Positions 52,488 to 61,701 of a stretch of DNA of 64,000 nucleotides are shown here, piece by piece (position 1 is the first letter of the stretch; each line of letters starts with the position of its first letter). The notes below the pieces were generated by a model. It ran no database searches. It was not told the origin of the DNA and worked only from the letters and a program-made list of their open reading frames with translations. Source of the DNA: Kordia algicida OT-1 (GTDB lineage: Bacteria; Bacteroidota; Bacteroidia; Flavobacteriales; Flavobacteriaceae); assembly GCF_000154725.1 (NCBI RefSeq), contig NZ_DS544873.1, positions 3,385,339 to 3,449,338 of the forward strand, given 5' to 3'. The position numbers and the translations under genes were made by a program.

Positions 52488-53996
52488 ATGGAAAAGCGTA
52501 AGTTAAGTTTCTGGGAAATATGGAACATGAGTTTCGGTTTCTTAGGAATACAATTCGGGTTTGCACTTCAAAATGCCAATACCTCAAGAATATTTGAAAC
52601 CTTAGGAGCACAAGTAGACGATTTAGCTGTCTATTGGTTAGCTGCACCCGTAACTGGTCTAGTTATACAACCTATCATAGGATATTTCAGCGACCGTACT
52701 TGGCACCCTAAATTAGGACGAAGACGTCCCTATTTTCTTGTAGGAGCAATATTAGCATCTATTGCTTTGTGCTTAATGCCAAACTCTCCTCTTTTATGGA
52801 TGGCAATAGGTGTTCTATGGATTATGGATGCATCTATTAATGTTTCAATGGAGCCTTTCAGAGCTTTTGTTGGAGACAATTTACCCGAAAAACAACGTAC
52901 GCTAGGTTTTGCCATGCAGAGCTTTTTTATTGGTATTGGTGGATTTGTAGGCTCATCATTACCATATGTATTTTCTAATTGGCTAAACATAAGTAGTGAA
53001 GCACCAGATGGTGTCATTCCTGACACTGTAAAATATTCTTTTTACTTTGGAGCAGCAGCTTTTTTATTAGCTGTTTTATGGACAGTGCTACGTTCTAAAG
53101 AATATTCACCAGAAGAATTTGAAGCTTTCGAAGAACAAGAAAAAGCAACAAATGAGGAAAATCAACAAGAAGTTACACGAAAAAAGCAATCGAGTGTAGG
53201 TATTGGAATGATGATCGCAGGTCTTTTAGGTACAATGGGAATTGTATTCTATGAGCTCAAAAAAGATTTATACATTCTAACAGTTGGAATTGCCATTGTT
53301 GGTTTGCTATTTTTATTAGCATCTTATTTGAGAAGTAAAAAAGCAGACAACGGATTTGTACACATTATGACAGATTTGTTGAGAATGCCCGAAACAATGA
53401 AACAATTAGCTTTTGTTCAGTTTTTCTCATGGTTTGCAATGTTTTCTATGTGGATTTATGCAACTTCAGGTGTTACCAGTCACATTTATAAAACAGTTGA
53501 AACAACTTCAAAACTATACAATGAAGGCGCCGATTGGGTTGGTTTCCTCATGGGAATCAAGTTTTTAGTAGCCGCCATTGTTGCATTCTTACTTCCCGTA
53601 TTAGCAAAATACACCAATAGAAAAGTAACACATCTTATTTGTCTTACATTGGGAGGATTAGGATTGATCTCTTACTTCTTCATCACAGATCCAGATTATT
53701 TATTAATATCTATGATTGGTGTAGGAATTGCATGGGCTAGTATCTTATCAATTCCATATGCAATGCTTACAGGTTCATTACCAGCTTCTAAAATGGGTTA
53801 TTACATGGGAGTTTTCAACTTCTTTATTGTAATTCCGCAAATCGTTGCGGCTTCTATTTTAGGATTTATCCTTACTACATTTTTTAACAAAGAACCAATT
53901 TATGCATTAGTTGTTGGTGGAGTATCAATGATTATTGCAGGAATATTAACGCTTAGAGTAAAAGACGAAGCAACAACAGCAATCAATGAACAATAA
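52488..53996 (+). CDS. MFS sugar transporter (SLC45/GPH-like), probably maltose
   Basis: A 502-residue major facilitator with 12 membrane helices. The conserved inter-helix motif IIGYFSDRTWHPKLGRRRPYFLVGA follows helix 2, and a large cytosolic loop (about 205-240) separates the two bundles. Bacteroidota members of this group import maltose and related disaccharides. Its end overlaps the beta-phosphoglucomutase gene by 11 bases, so translation is coupled. It is the first gene of the maltose phosphorolysis operon. Confidence 0.92.
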   Translation: MEKRKLSFWEIWNMSFGFLGIQFGFALQNANTSRIFETLGAQVDDLAVYWLAAPVTGLVIQPIIGYFSDRTWHPKLGRRRPYFLVGAILASIALCLMPNSPLLWMAIGVLWIMDASINVSMEPFRAFVGDNLPEKQRTLGFAMQSFFIGIGGFVGSSLPYVFSNWLNISSEAPDGVIPDTVKYSFYFGAAAFLLAVLWTVLRSKEYSPEEFEAFEEQEKATNEENQQEVTRKKQSSVGIGMMIAGLLGTMGIVFYELKKDLYILTVGIAIVGLLFLLASYLRSKKADNGFVHIMTDLLRMPETMKQLAFVQFFSWFAMFSMWIYATSGVTSHIYKTVETTSKLYNEGADWVGFLMGIKFLVAAIVAFLLPVLAKYTNRKVTHLICLTLGGLGLISYFFITDPDYLLISMIGVGIAWASILSIPYAMLTGSLPASKMGYYMGVFNFFIVIPQIVAASILGFILTTFFNKEPIYALVVGGVSMIIAGILTLRVKDEATTAINEQ

Positions 53997-54642
53997 AGGA
54001 TTTATATTCGATTTAGATGGTGTCATTGTCGATACCGCAAAATACCATTACCTAGCTTGGAAAACGCTTGCCAATGAACTAGGTTTCGACATCACGCTAG
54101 CACAAAACGAACAACTCAAAGGAGTTAGCAGAGTACGTTCACTAGAAATTATTTTAGACTGGGGAAATAAAACACTCTCCGAAGACGAGTTCAACAAATA
54201 CATGGCAGAGAAAAACGATAATTACTTATCGCATATTGCACAAATGGACGCTGGAGAAATTCTTCCAGACGTTCCAAAAATACTCAACTATTTACAAGAA
54301 ACACAGCAAGGAATCGCCTTAGGATCCGCAAGCAAAAACGCACGCAAAATTCTACAAAAAGTAGACTTATTCGATGTTTTTCAAGCTATTGTAGACGGAA
54401 ACGACGTAAGCAAAGCTAAACCCGATCCAGAAGTATTCCTAATTGCCGCTCAAAAACTAAACAAAAAACCAACAGATTGTATTGTATTTGAAGACTCTGT
54501 TGCAGGCGTTACCGCAGCAAACAGCGCAGAAATGATCTCTATCGGAATAGGTTCAAAAGAAACACTAGGTCATGCCGATTATGTCTTCAAAGATTTTACC
54601 GAAATACAAACGAGTTTTATAAACGAATTAATAAAAATATGA
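53986..54642 (+). CDS. pgmB: Beta-phosphoglucomutase (HAD superfamily)
   Basis: A 218-residue HAD enzyme that converts beta-glucose-1-phosphate to glucose-6-phosphate. The nucleophile pair is Asp9 and Asp11 in KGFIFDLDGVIVDTAKYHYLAWK, and the cap has QLKGVSRVRSLEIIL. GSASKNARKIL and KAKPDPEVFL and the metal site FEDSVAGVTAA follow in order. It overlaps the MFS gene by 11 bases and precedes the GH65 phosphorylase, whose product is its substrate. Confidence 0.95.
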   Translation: MNNKGFIFDLDGVIVDTAKYHYLAWKTLANELGFDITLAQNEQLKGVSRVRSLEIILDWGNKTLSEDEFNKYMAEKNDNYLSHIAQMDAGEILPDVPKILNYLQETQQGIALGSASKNARKILQKVDLFDVFQAIVDGNDVSKAKPDPEVFLIAAQKLNKKPTDCIVFEDSVAGVTAANSAEMISIGIGSKETLGHADYVFKDFTEIQTSFINELIKI

Positions 54643-54735
54643 TGGTATTTAGGGATGTGGAATTAGGAAATAGGGATTTGTGTTAAAAAATCCAAAACCT
54701 AAGACCAAAAACCAAATATCAAATACCCAAATAAA

Positions 54736-57042
54736 ATGAATCAGAATTATATACAACCAGACAACTGGTCGATCATCGAAGAAGGATTTGATACCGAAAG
54801 TGTCAAATCTTCCGAAAGTCTCTTTAGCATCGGAAACGGCGCTATGGGACAACGAGCTAATTTTGAAGAATACTACTCTGGAGCTACATTCCAAGGAAGT
54901 TACATTGCAGGAGTGTATTATCCTGATAAAACAAAAGTAGGTTGGTGGAAAAACGGATATCCCGAATATTTCGCCAAAGTACTCAACGCACCAAACTGGA
55001 TTGGAATCAATGTGAAAATCAATGATGAAATACTAGACCTAAACGCATGTAAAAATGTGGCTGACTTTCGTCGCGAACTTAACATGAAAGAAGGTTGGTA
55101 CGAACGTACATTCAAAGCAACACTACAAAATGATATCGAAATAGCAGTAACTGCAAAACGATTTCTAAGCTTAGATATTGACGAAGTGGGTGCCATCGCA
55201 TACAGCGTAAAACCACTCAACAATGATGCTACCATAACATACACACCGTATTTAGATGCTGGAATCAAAAATGAAGATGCCAACTGGGAAGAAAAATTCT
55301 GGGAAACCATTCAAGTAAAAGAAGAAAACAATCAAGCATTTATCGTTGCCAAAACACTCAAAACAGATTTCTATGCGTGTACCTTCATGCAAACGGAATT
55401 AAAATTAAACGACAAATCGATTGACTTACCAACGAATGTTTCGCAAAAATCAACAGACATTTCGTTTCACTATTCACAAGAAGTAAAAGCAAACGAAACC
55501 TTAACCATTCACAAATATGGTGGTTACACCGTTTGTACAAATCATGATAAATACGAACTCATTACTGCTGCCAAAAAAGCGCTACAACAAGCAACTTCAT
55601 TAGGTTTTGATGCCTTGCTAGAAAACCAAAAAGAAGCTTGGGCGAAAATTTGGGAAATGGCAGACATAACCATTGAAGGCGATGTAAAAGCACAACAAGG
55701 AATTCGTTTCAACATCTTTCAACTCAATCAAACCTACTTAGGGAAAGATTCACGTCTCAACATTGGTCCAAAAGGATTCACAGGCGAAAAATACGGCGGA
55801 AGTACCTATTGGGACACGGAAGCGTACTGCATTCCGTTTTACATGACTACAAAAGATCAGCAAGTTGCTAGAAACCTATTGCAATATCGCTACAATCACT
55901 TAGAAAAAGCCATCGAAAACGCACAAAAACTCGGTTTCAACAATGGCGCTGCATTATATCCAATGGTAACGATGAATGGCGAAGAATGTCACAATGAGTG
56001 GGAAATTACCTTTGAAGAAATTCACCGAAACGGAGCCATTGCCTTTGCTATTTACAACTACACACGTTACACAGGCGATTACAGCTACATTCCAGAAATG
56101 GGACTCGAAGTTATGATCGGAATTGCACGTTTTTGGCATCAAAGAGCAAGTTTCTCTACAGCAAAAAACAAATACGTAATTCTTGGCGTTACAGGACCAA
56201 ACGAATACGAAAACAACGTAAACAACAATTGGTACACCAACTATATCGCACAATGGTGTATCAAATTTACCAACGAACACATTGAAAAAGTAAGACAAGA
56301 ATATACGGCAGATTACGAACGCATCATGCAAAAAGTTCGCTTATCCGAACAAGAAATCTCATCGTGGATGGAAGTTGCCGAAAACATGTATTTCCCATAC
56401 AGCGAACAATATGGCGTATACTTACAACAAGATGGTTTCTTAGACAAAGATTTGGTAAGTGTTGCCGATTTAGATCCGTCACAACGACCAATCAATCAAA
56501 AATGGAGTTGGGACAGAATCCTGCGTTCGCCATACATCAAACAAGCAGACACCTTACAAGGTTTCTACTTCTTTGAAGATCATTTTACACAAGAAGAATT
56601 GGAAAAACACTTCAACTTCTACGAACCATTTACCGTTCACGAATCGTCACTTTCACCTTGCGTACACAGCATTCAGGCGGCAAAACTCGATAAAATGGAC
56701 ATGGCATACACGTTCTATTTACGTACATCGCGACTCGATTTAGACGATTACAACAAAGAAGTCGAAGAAGGTTTACACATTACCTCAATGGCAGGAACTT
56801 GGATGAGTATTGTAGAAGGTTTTGGCGGCATGCGTATGAAAAACGACACGCTATCTTTTGAACCTAGAATTCCTTGGCAATGGAAAGGATATTCGTTCAA
56901 AGTCAACTACCGAAATCACATTCTCAAAATCAACGTAACGCAAGATGGAACCTCGTTCGAACTTGAAAAAGGTGATGATTTAGTAATCTTAGTCGATGGA
57001 AAAAAAGTAGCAGTTTCGCCAAATGATTTGGTTACTGTTTAA
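54736..57042 (+). CDS. GH65 family maltose phosphorylase
   Basis: A 768-residue cytosolic enzyme without signal peptide. N-terminal beta sandwich begins WSIIEEGFDTESVKSSESLFSIGNGAMGQRANFEEYY; the catalytic barrel has YWDTEAYCIPFYMTTKDQQVARNLLQYRYNHLEKAIENAQKLGFNNGAALYPMVTMNGEECHNEWEITF and the general-acid Glu in TGPNEYENNVNNNWYTNY. Substrate-recognition features match maltose phosphorylases of Bacteroidota. It splits maltose with phosphate into glucose and beta-glucose-1-phosphate. Confidence 0.94.
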   Translation: MNQNYIQPDNWSIIEEGFDTESVKSSESLFSIGNGAMGQRANFEEYYSGATFQGSYIAGVYYPDKTKVGWWKNGYPEYFAKVLNAPNWIGINVKINDEILDLNACKNVADFRRELNMKEGWYERTFKATLQNDIEIAVTAKRFLSLDIDEVGAIAYSVKPLNNDATITYTPYLDAGIKNEDANWEEKFWETIQVKEENNQAFIVAKTLKTDFYACTFMQTELKLNDKSIDLPTNVSQKSTDISFHYSQEVKANETLTIHKYGGYTVCTNHDKYELITAAKKALQQATSLGFDALLENQKEAWAKIWEMADITIEGDVKAQQGIRFNIFQLNQTYLGKDSRLNIGPKGFTGEKYGGSTYWDTEAYCIPFYMTTKDQQVARNLLQYRYNHLEKAIENAQKLGFNNGAALYPMVTMNGEECHNEWEITFEEIHRNGAIAFAIYNYTRYTGDYSYIPEMGLEVMIGIARFWHQRASFSTAKNKYVILGVTGPNEYENNVNNNWYTNYIAQWCIKFTNEHIEKVRQEYTADYERIMQKVRLSEQEISSWMEVAENMYFPYSEQYGVYLQQDGFLDKDLVSVADLDPSQRPINQKWSWDRILRSPYIKQADTLQGFYFFEDHFTQEELEKHFNFYEPFTVHESSLSPCVHSIQAAKLDKMDMAYTFYLRTSRLDLDDYNKEVEEGLHITSMAGTWMSIVEGFGGMRMKNDTLSFEPRIPWQWKGYSFKVNYRNHILKINVTQDGTSFELEKGDDLVILVDGKKVAVSPNDLVTV

Positions 57043-57328
57043 CTGTAAAAATAAAAATTTGAAGCTATTTCCTGCTTTCCGCTGTATCTCCCGAGAAAAT
57101 CGGGAGGATGTCGCTGCAATCAGGGCTAGTCAGAAACTTTTGAGTTTCATATAAAATATTGGAATATATAGTATTGAGAATTGAGATATTAGTATTGAGA
57201 AGTACTTCAAAAACGTCATTGCGAGGAAGTATGACGAAGTAATCTGCTTCTTTTTTTAACCAAAAGGTAAAACAAACACGTCTCAATTCTCAATATTAAC
57301 AGCTCAATCCTTTAAAAAAGCCAATCTG
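57043..57328. repeat. Dispersed intergenic repeats
   Basis: At 57061-57130 is a known-looking Bacteroidota intergenic element with the hairpin CTCCCGAGAAAATCGGGAG (57088-57106) and GCTGCAATCAGGGCTAG. At 57215-57247 is a GTCATTGCGAGGAAG element. Copies of the CTCAATACTAAT phrase lie at 57171-57202 (inverted) and 57280-57310. No gene is seen. Confidence 0.5.
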
Positions 57329-59293
57329 ATGAAAAAAATAATCTTAGTTACGCTACTAGCATTTTGCTTCTCTTGTCAAAACAAAGAAAACAAAACAATA
57401 ACTACTGCAAAAAAATCATCTACAGAAGTCACAGAAATCAAAAATGACATAGAACGCATAGAACCGCCGTATTGGTGGACAGGTTTCAAAAACAACAAAC
57501 TCCAGCTCTTAGTCAAACATCCTAACATCTCCAAAGCAACACCAAGCATAACAAATGCAAATATTCAAATCGAAAAAATTCAACAAGGCGAGAGTCCCAA
57601 CTATCTTTTCATTGACTTAAACATTGCTAACGCACAAGCAGGTAAATTCAATATTGAATTCAAACAAAAAGATGGAAAAACACTCACGCAAACCTACGAA
57701 CTCAAAAAACGTACAAAACAAGCAACAGACTACGTAGGTTTTGACAGTTCAGACGTTTTATATCTCATCACTCCAGATCGATTTGCAAATGGCGATCAAA
57801 CCAACGACATTCCTTTCAAAAAAACAGGAATCAATGAAGCTGGGCAAAAAGTAAGTTTACTCAAAGAAGCAACCATCAATCGCAAAGACGATTATGCACG
57901 TCACGGCGGCGATATCAAAGGAATTACACAACATTTAGACTATATAGACGAAATGGGTTTTACGGCAATTTGGTCGTGTCCATTACTCACCAATGACATG
58001 CCGCGTAGTTCCTATCACGGATACGCCATCACAGATTACTACCAAGTAGATCCGCGTTTTGGAACCTTGGCTGAATACAAAGAATTGGTAGACAAAGCCA
58101 GTGAAAGAGGAATAAAACTCATCATGGATCAAGTAGCAAACCATTGCGGTTTAGAACATTGGTGGATGAAAGATTTACCATTCAATGATTGGGTAAACTA
58201 TCAAAAAGAATTTGAAAATGGAGAAAAAATAAACTCATCCAATCACCGACGAACTGCGAATCAAGATGTATATGCTTCCCAAAGTGACAAAGAAGGTTTG
58301 GCAAAAGGTTGGTTTGTCAGTGCGATGCCCGATCTTAATCAGCGCAATCCATACATGGCAAAATACATCATTCAAAACAGTATTTGGTGGATAGAATCCT
58401 TAGGTTTAAGCGGAATTCGTCAAGATACCTATCCATATCCTGACAAAGAATTTATGAGCAATTGGGCTGGTGCCATCATGACCGAATATCCAAACTTTTC
58501 CATCGTTGGCGAAGAATGGAGTTACAATCCGTTGTTAATTGGTTACTGGCAAAAAGGTGCAAAAAACAAAGACGGTTACGAAAGCAATCTAACATCTACC
58601 ATGGATTTTGCCATGCAACGCAAAACGGTAGAAGCACTATCTGAAAAAGAATCGTGGGACAAAGGTTTGGTAAAAATCTATGAAGGCTTGGCAAATGACT
58701 TTTACTATCCAAATCCAAAAGACATCATGATTTTTCCAGACAACCATGACATGAGTCGCATCTTTACACAACTCAACGGTGATGTTGCCAATACCAAAAT
58801 GGCGTTGAGTTATCAATTGGTATTGCCAAGAATTCCACAAATCTATTACGGAACCGAAATTTTAATGAACGACTTTGCAAAACCAGGCGATCATGGATTA
58901 ATCCGAACCGATTTCCCTGGCGGTTGGCAAGGTGACACTACAAATGCATTTACAGGCGATGGTTTGACTGCCGATCAAAAAGATATGCAAATGTACCTTA
59001 AAAAACTATTGAATTTCCGAAAAACAAGTAAAGCAATTCACGAGGGAAAAACGGTACATTTTGCGCCATTCTTAGGAACCTATTTTTTATTTAGAACTTT
59101 AAGTGATGAAACCGTAGTGCATATCATCAACAAAAATGAAAAACCTATCACGATAGATTTAAAACGCTATGCAGAAATGAATTTAAAAGGAAAAACCTTG
59201 ACGAATGTGATAACTGGCGAAAAATTTACTTGGAATGAAGGTATTGAATTAAAAGAAAAAGGAAGTATAATTTTGACAACGAAATCTAATTAG
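57329..59293 (+). CDS. GH13 lipoprotein, cyclomaltodextrinase/neopullulanase type (SusA-like)
   Basis: A 654-residue lipoprotein (signal ending LAFCFSCQN, Cys16). It has a cyclomaltodextrinase-type N-terminal domain (IEPPYWWTGFKNNKLQLLVKHPNIS), a GH13 barrel with the active-site Asp in GIRQDTYPYPD, Glu in IVGEEWSYNP and Asp in FPDNHDMSRIF, and a C-terminal beta domain. It is anchored in the periplasm or the outer membrane and would cut maltodextrins to maltose for the MFS importer. The 286 bases to the GH65 gene contain only repeats. Confidence 0.93.
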   Translation: MKKIILVTLLAFCFSCQNKENKTITTAKKSSTEVTEIKNDIERIEPPYWWTGFKNNKLQLLVKHPNISKATPSITNANIQIEKIQQGESPNYLFIDLNIANAQAGKFNIEFKQKDGKTLTQTYELKKRTKQATDYVGFDSSDVLYLITPDRFANGDQTNDIPFKKTGINEAGQKVSLLKEATINRKDDYARHGGDIKGITQHLDYIDEMGFTAIWSCPLLTNDMPRSSYHGYAITDYYQVDPRFGTLAEYKELVDKASERGIKLIMDQVANHCGLEHWWMKDLPFNDWVNYQKEFENGEKINSSNHRRTANQDVYASQSDKEGLAKGWFVSAMPDLNQRNPYMAKYIIQNSIWWIESLGLSGIRQDTYPYPDKEFMSNWAGAIMTEYPNFSIVGEEWSYNPLLIGYWQKGAKNKDGYESNLTSTMDFAMQRKTVEALSEKESWDKGLVKIYEGLANDFYYPNPKDIMIFPDNHDMSRIFTQLNGDVANTKMALSYQLVLPRIPQIYYGTEILMNDFAKPGDHGLIRTDFPGGWQGDTTNAFTGDGLTADQKDMQMYLKKLLNFRKTSKAIHEGKTVHFAPFLGTYFLFRTLSDETVVHIINKNEKPITIDLKRYAEMNLKGKTLTNVITGEKFTWNEGIELKEKGSIILTTKSN

Positions 59294-59631
59294 ATATGAG
59301 ATGTTAGTAGTGAGTATTGAGATTTTGAAACGTCATTGCGAGGCAACAGCAGAAGCAATCTGTCTAAATCAAGGCAACATTCGTATTTGAAAAAACATTG
59401 GTACATTTTCAAATTAGCGAATTGACACATTAAAAAAAACGTCACTTCGAGTGATATTCTAGGCATTAGGTTTTGGGCATTAGTCAAGAACCGAAAACCT
59501 ATTGAGTACCAAACGCCACTTCGAGTGTCCTGAACTTGATTCAGGATCTGTCGAGAAGTACATGAAAAACAGAAACGCTCAATAAACTTGTCTCAATTCT
59601 CAATACTAACATCTAGTATATATAAAAAAAC
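59294..59631. repeat. Intergenic region with several dispersed repeats
   Basis: It contains inverted and direct CTCAATACTAA-type copies (59291-59325, 59591-59620), a GTCATTGCGAGGCAAC element (59332-59361), and two CGTCACTTCGAGTG / CGCCACTTCGAGTG elements (59440-59460, 59513-59560) ending in TCGAGAAGTAC. No gene is supported. Confidence 0.5.
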
Positions 59632-61698
59632 ATGAAAACAAAACTAACCATATTACTGATCTCCATGCTACTCCTTTCCTGCAAAGGACAGCAAAAAGAT
59701 GACAATACCGATGGAAAAAAATCTGTAACGTTTGTAGTGACCAACTTGCCAAGCGATCACGATTTTTCAAAAAATATCTACATTTCAGGTGATTTTGAAG
59801 GTTGGTCTGGCGGAAGACCTGAATTAAAACTGGAGAAAAAAGACAAAACCTATCAAATCACACTACCAAATCATAAAGAAACTATTCAATATAAATTTAC
59901 GTTGGGAAGTTGGGACACTGTTGAATTAGATGCCAAAAAACAAAACATAGAAAACAGAAGCTACACTTTTAAAGAAGCTCCTGAAACTATCAATATTACT
60001 ATTGGCGCTTGGTCCAACGGAAACAACAACGAAACTGTTTCTACCAAACAACCAAATGTAGCAACCTTTGCAGAAGCATTCAACATACCACAACTCAATA
60101 CCACACGAAAAATTTTAGTCTATTTACCACCAAACTATGCCAAATCGCACAAAAAATATCCTGTATTGTACATGCACGACGGGCAAAATGTTTTTGACAA
60201 AGCAACGTCATATTCAGGCGAATGGGAAGTAGATGAAACCCTAAATAAATTACATCAAACACATGGTTTGGACGTGATTGTAGTTTCTATTGACAATAGC
60301 GAAGCACGCATGCAAGAATACACCGCTTGGGAACATAAAAAATACGATACGCCAAAAGGAAAAGAGTACATTGACTTTATCGCAAAAACCTTAAAACCTG
60401 CCATCGATCAACAATACAGAACCAAAACAGATGCCAAAAACACTGCGATCATGGGAAGTTCTATGGGCGGATTAATTTCACATTATGCCGCTTTTCAATA
60501 TCCAAATGTATTTGGAAAAGCGGGTATTTTCTCGCCCTCATTTTGGTTTTCAGAAGAAACATTTGCCTTTACAAAGAACCATCTGGCGAAAGCCAAAAAC
60601 TCCAAATTATACTACTTAATGGGAGAAAAAGAAGGTGGAAATATGGTTGCAGACCTCAACAAAATGTTACAACTGTTGAACAAAAATAATTTCCCAAAAG
60701 ATCAAGTTCTTTCAAAATTTTCACCAAACGGCACACACAGTGAAGCATTTTGGCGAAGCGAACTCAAAACTGCATTACTTTGGTTATTTGCGGAAGATAT
60801 AACGTTTCAACCAAGTGACAGACCTGTTGCCAAAGAAGTAAAAACCGTAAAACTTGCCGCTGGGAAACTCATGCGTGTCGTAGATTTTCCTTCAGAATAT
60901 ATCCGCCCAAGAAATGTAGATGTTTGGTTGCCTGAAAACTATTCATCAGACAAAAAATACAATGTATTGTACATGCACGACGGACAAATGTTATACGATG
61001 CTTCTACGACTTGGAATAAGCAAGAATGGAAAGTAGACGAAGTTGCCACAAAACTAATGCGCGAAGGAAAAGTACAGGATTTTATTGTCGTTTCGCCTTG
61101 GAATATTGCTGAAATTCGCTGGCAAGATTACTTTCCACAAAAAGCATTTGAATATTTAAATGAAGAAGCAAAAAACTCGTTGTTGGCAAAAGCAAAAGCT
61201 ATGAATTTTGAGGTCGTATTTAATGCTGATAATTATTTAAAATTCCTTACGGAAGAACTAAAACCATACATTGACAAAACCTATGCTGTAAAAACCGATC
61301 GCGAACATACTTTCGTTGCTGGTTCAAGTATGGGAGGATTAATTTCTATGTACGCCATGTGTGAATATCCTGAAGTTTTTAGTGCCGCAGCGTGTATTTC
61401 GACACATTGGGAAGGCATTGTTCCAACAACAAAAAACAATCCGATTCCTGATACATTTTTTGCGTACATGAGCGATCATTTGCCATCGCCAGAAACACAT
61501 CGTTTCTATTTTGATTACGGAACCGAAACGCTCGATCAATACTATCCGCAATACGCATCAATTGTTGATACAATTTTTATGAAAAAAGGATATACAGACG
61601 CAAACTATAGAAATCTAAAATTTGAAGGAGCCAATCACTCTGAAAATGCTTGGCAAAAACGATTACACATTCCGTTTACATTCTTATTAGAAAAATAA
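59632..61698 (+). CDS. Lipoprotein with CBM-like domain and two tandem esterase domains
   Basis: A 688-residue lipoprotein (signal ending MLLLSCKGQ, Cys17). A CBM20/CBM48-like domain (about 30-115, NIYISGDFEGWSGGRPELKLEK) is followed by two esterase D-like alpha/beta-hydrolase domains. The first has KYPVLYMHDGQNVFD and the nucleophile elbow GSSMGG at about 275; the second has KYNVLYMHDGQMLYD and GSSMGG at about 564. Both have intact elbows. The tandem fusion may act on substituted alpha-glucans, but the bond it cuts is unknown. It is two genes from the SusA-like enzyme and 3 bases from the GH31 gene. Confidence 0.85.
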   Translation: MKTKLTILLISMLLLSCKGQQKDDNTDGKKSVTFVVTNLPSDHDFSKNIYISGDFEGWSGGRPELKLEKKDKTYQITLPNHKETIQYKFTLGSWDTVELDAKKQNIENRSYTFKEAPETINITIGAWSNGNNNETVSTKQPNVATFAEAFNIPQLNTTRKILVYLPPNYAKSHKKYPVLYMHDGQNVFDKATSYSGEWEVDETLNKLHQTHGLDVIVVSIDNSEARMQEYTAWEHKKYDTPKGKEYIDFIAKTLKPAIDQQYRTKTDAKNTAIMGSSMGGLISHYAAFQYPNVFGKAGIFSPSFWFSEETFAFTKNHLAKAKNSKLYYLMGEKEGGNMVADLNKMLQLLNKNNFPKDQVLSKFSPNGTHSEAFWRSELKTALLWLFAEDITFQPSDRPVAKEVKTVKLAAGKLMRVVDFPSEYIRPRNVDVWLPENYSSDKKYNVLYMHDGQMLYDASTTWNKQEWKVDEVATKLMREGKVQDFIVVSPWNIAEIRWQDYFPQKAFEYLNEEAKNSLLAKAKAMNFEVVFNADNYLKFLTEELKPYIDKTYAVKTDREHTFVAGSSMGGLISMYAMCEYPEVFSAAACISTHWEGIVPTTKNNPIPDTFFAYMSDHLPSPETHRFYFDYGTETLDQYYPQYASIVDTIFMKKGYTDANYRNLKFEGANHSENAWQKRLHIPFTFLLEK

Positions 61699-61701
61699 TA
61701 T

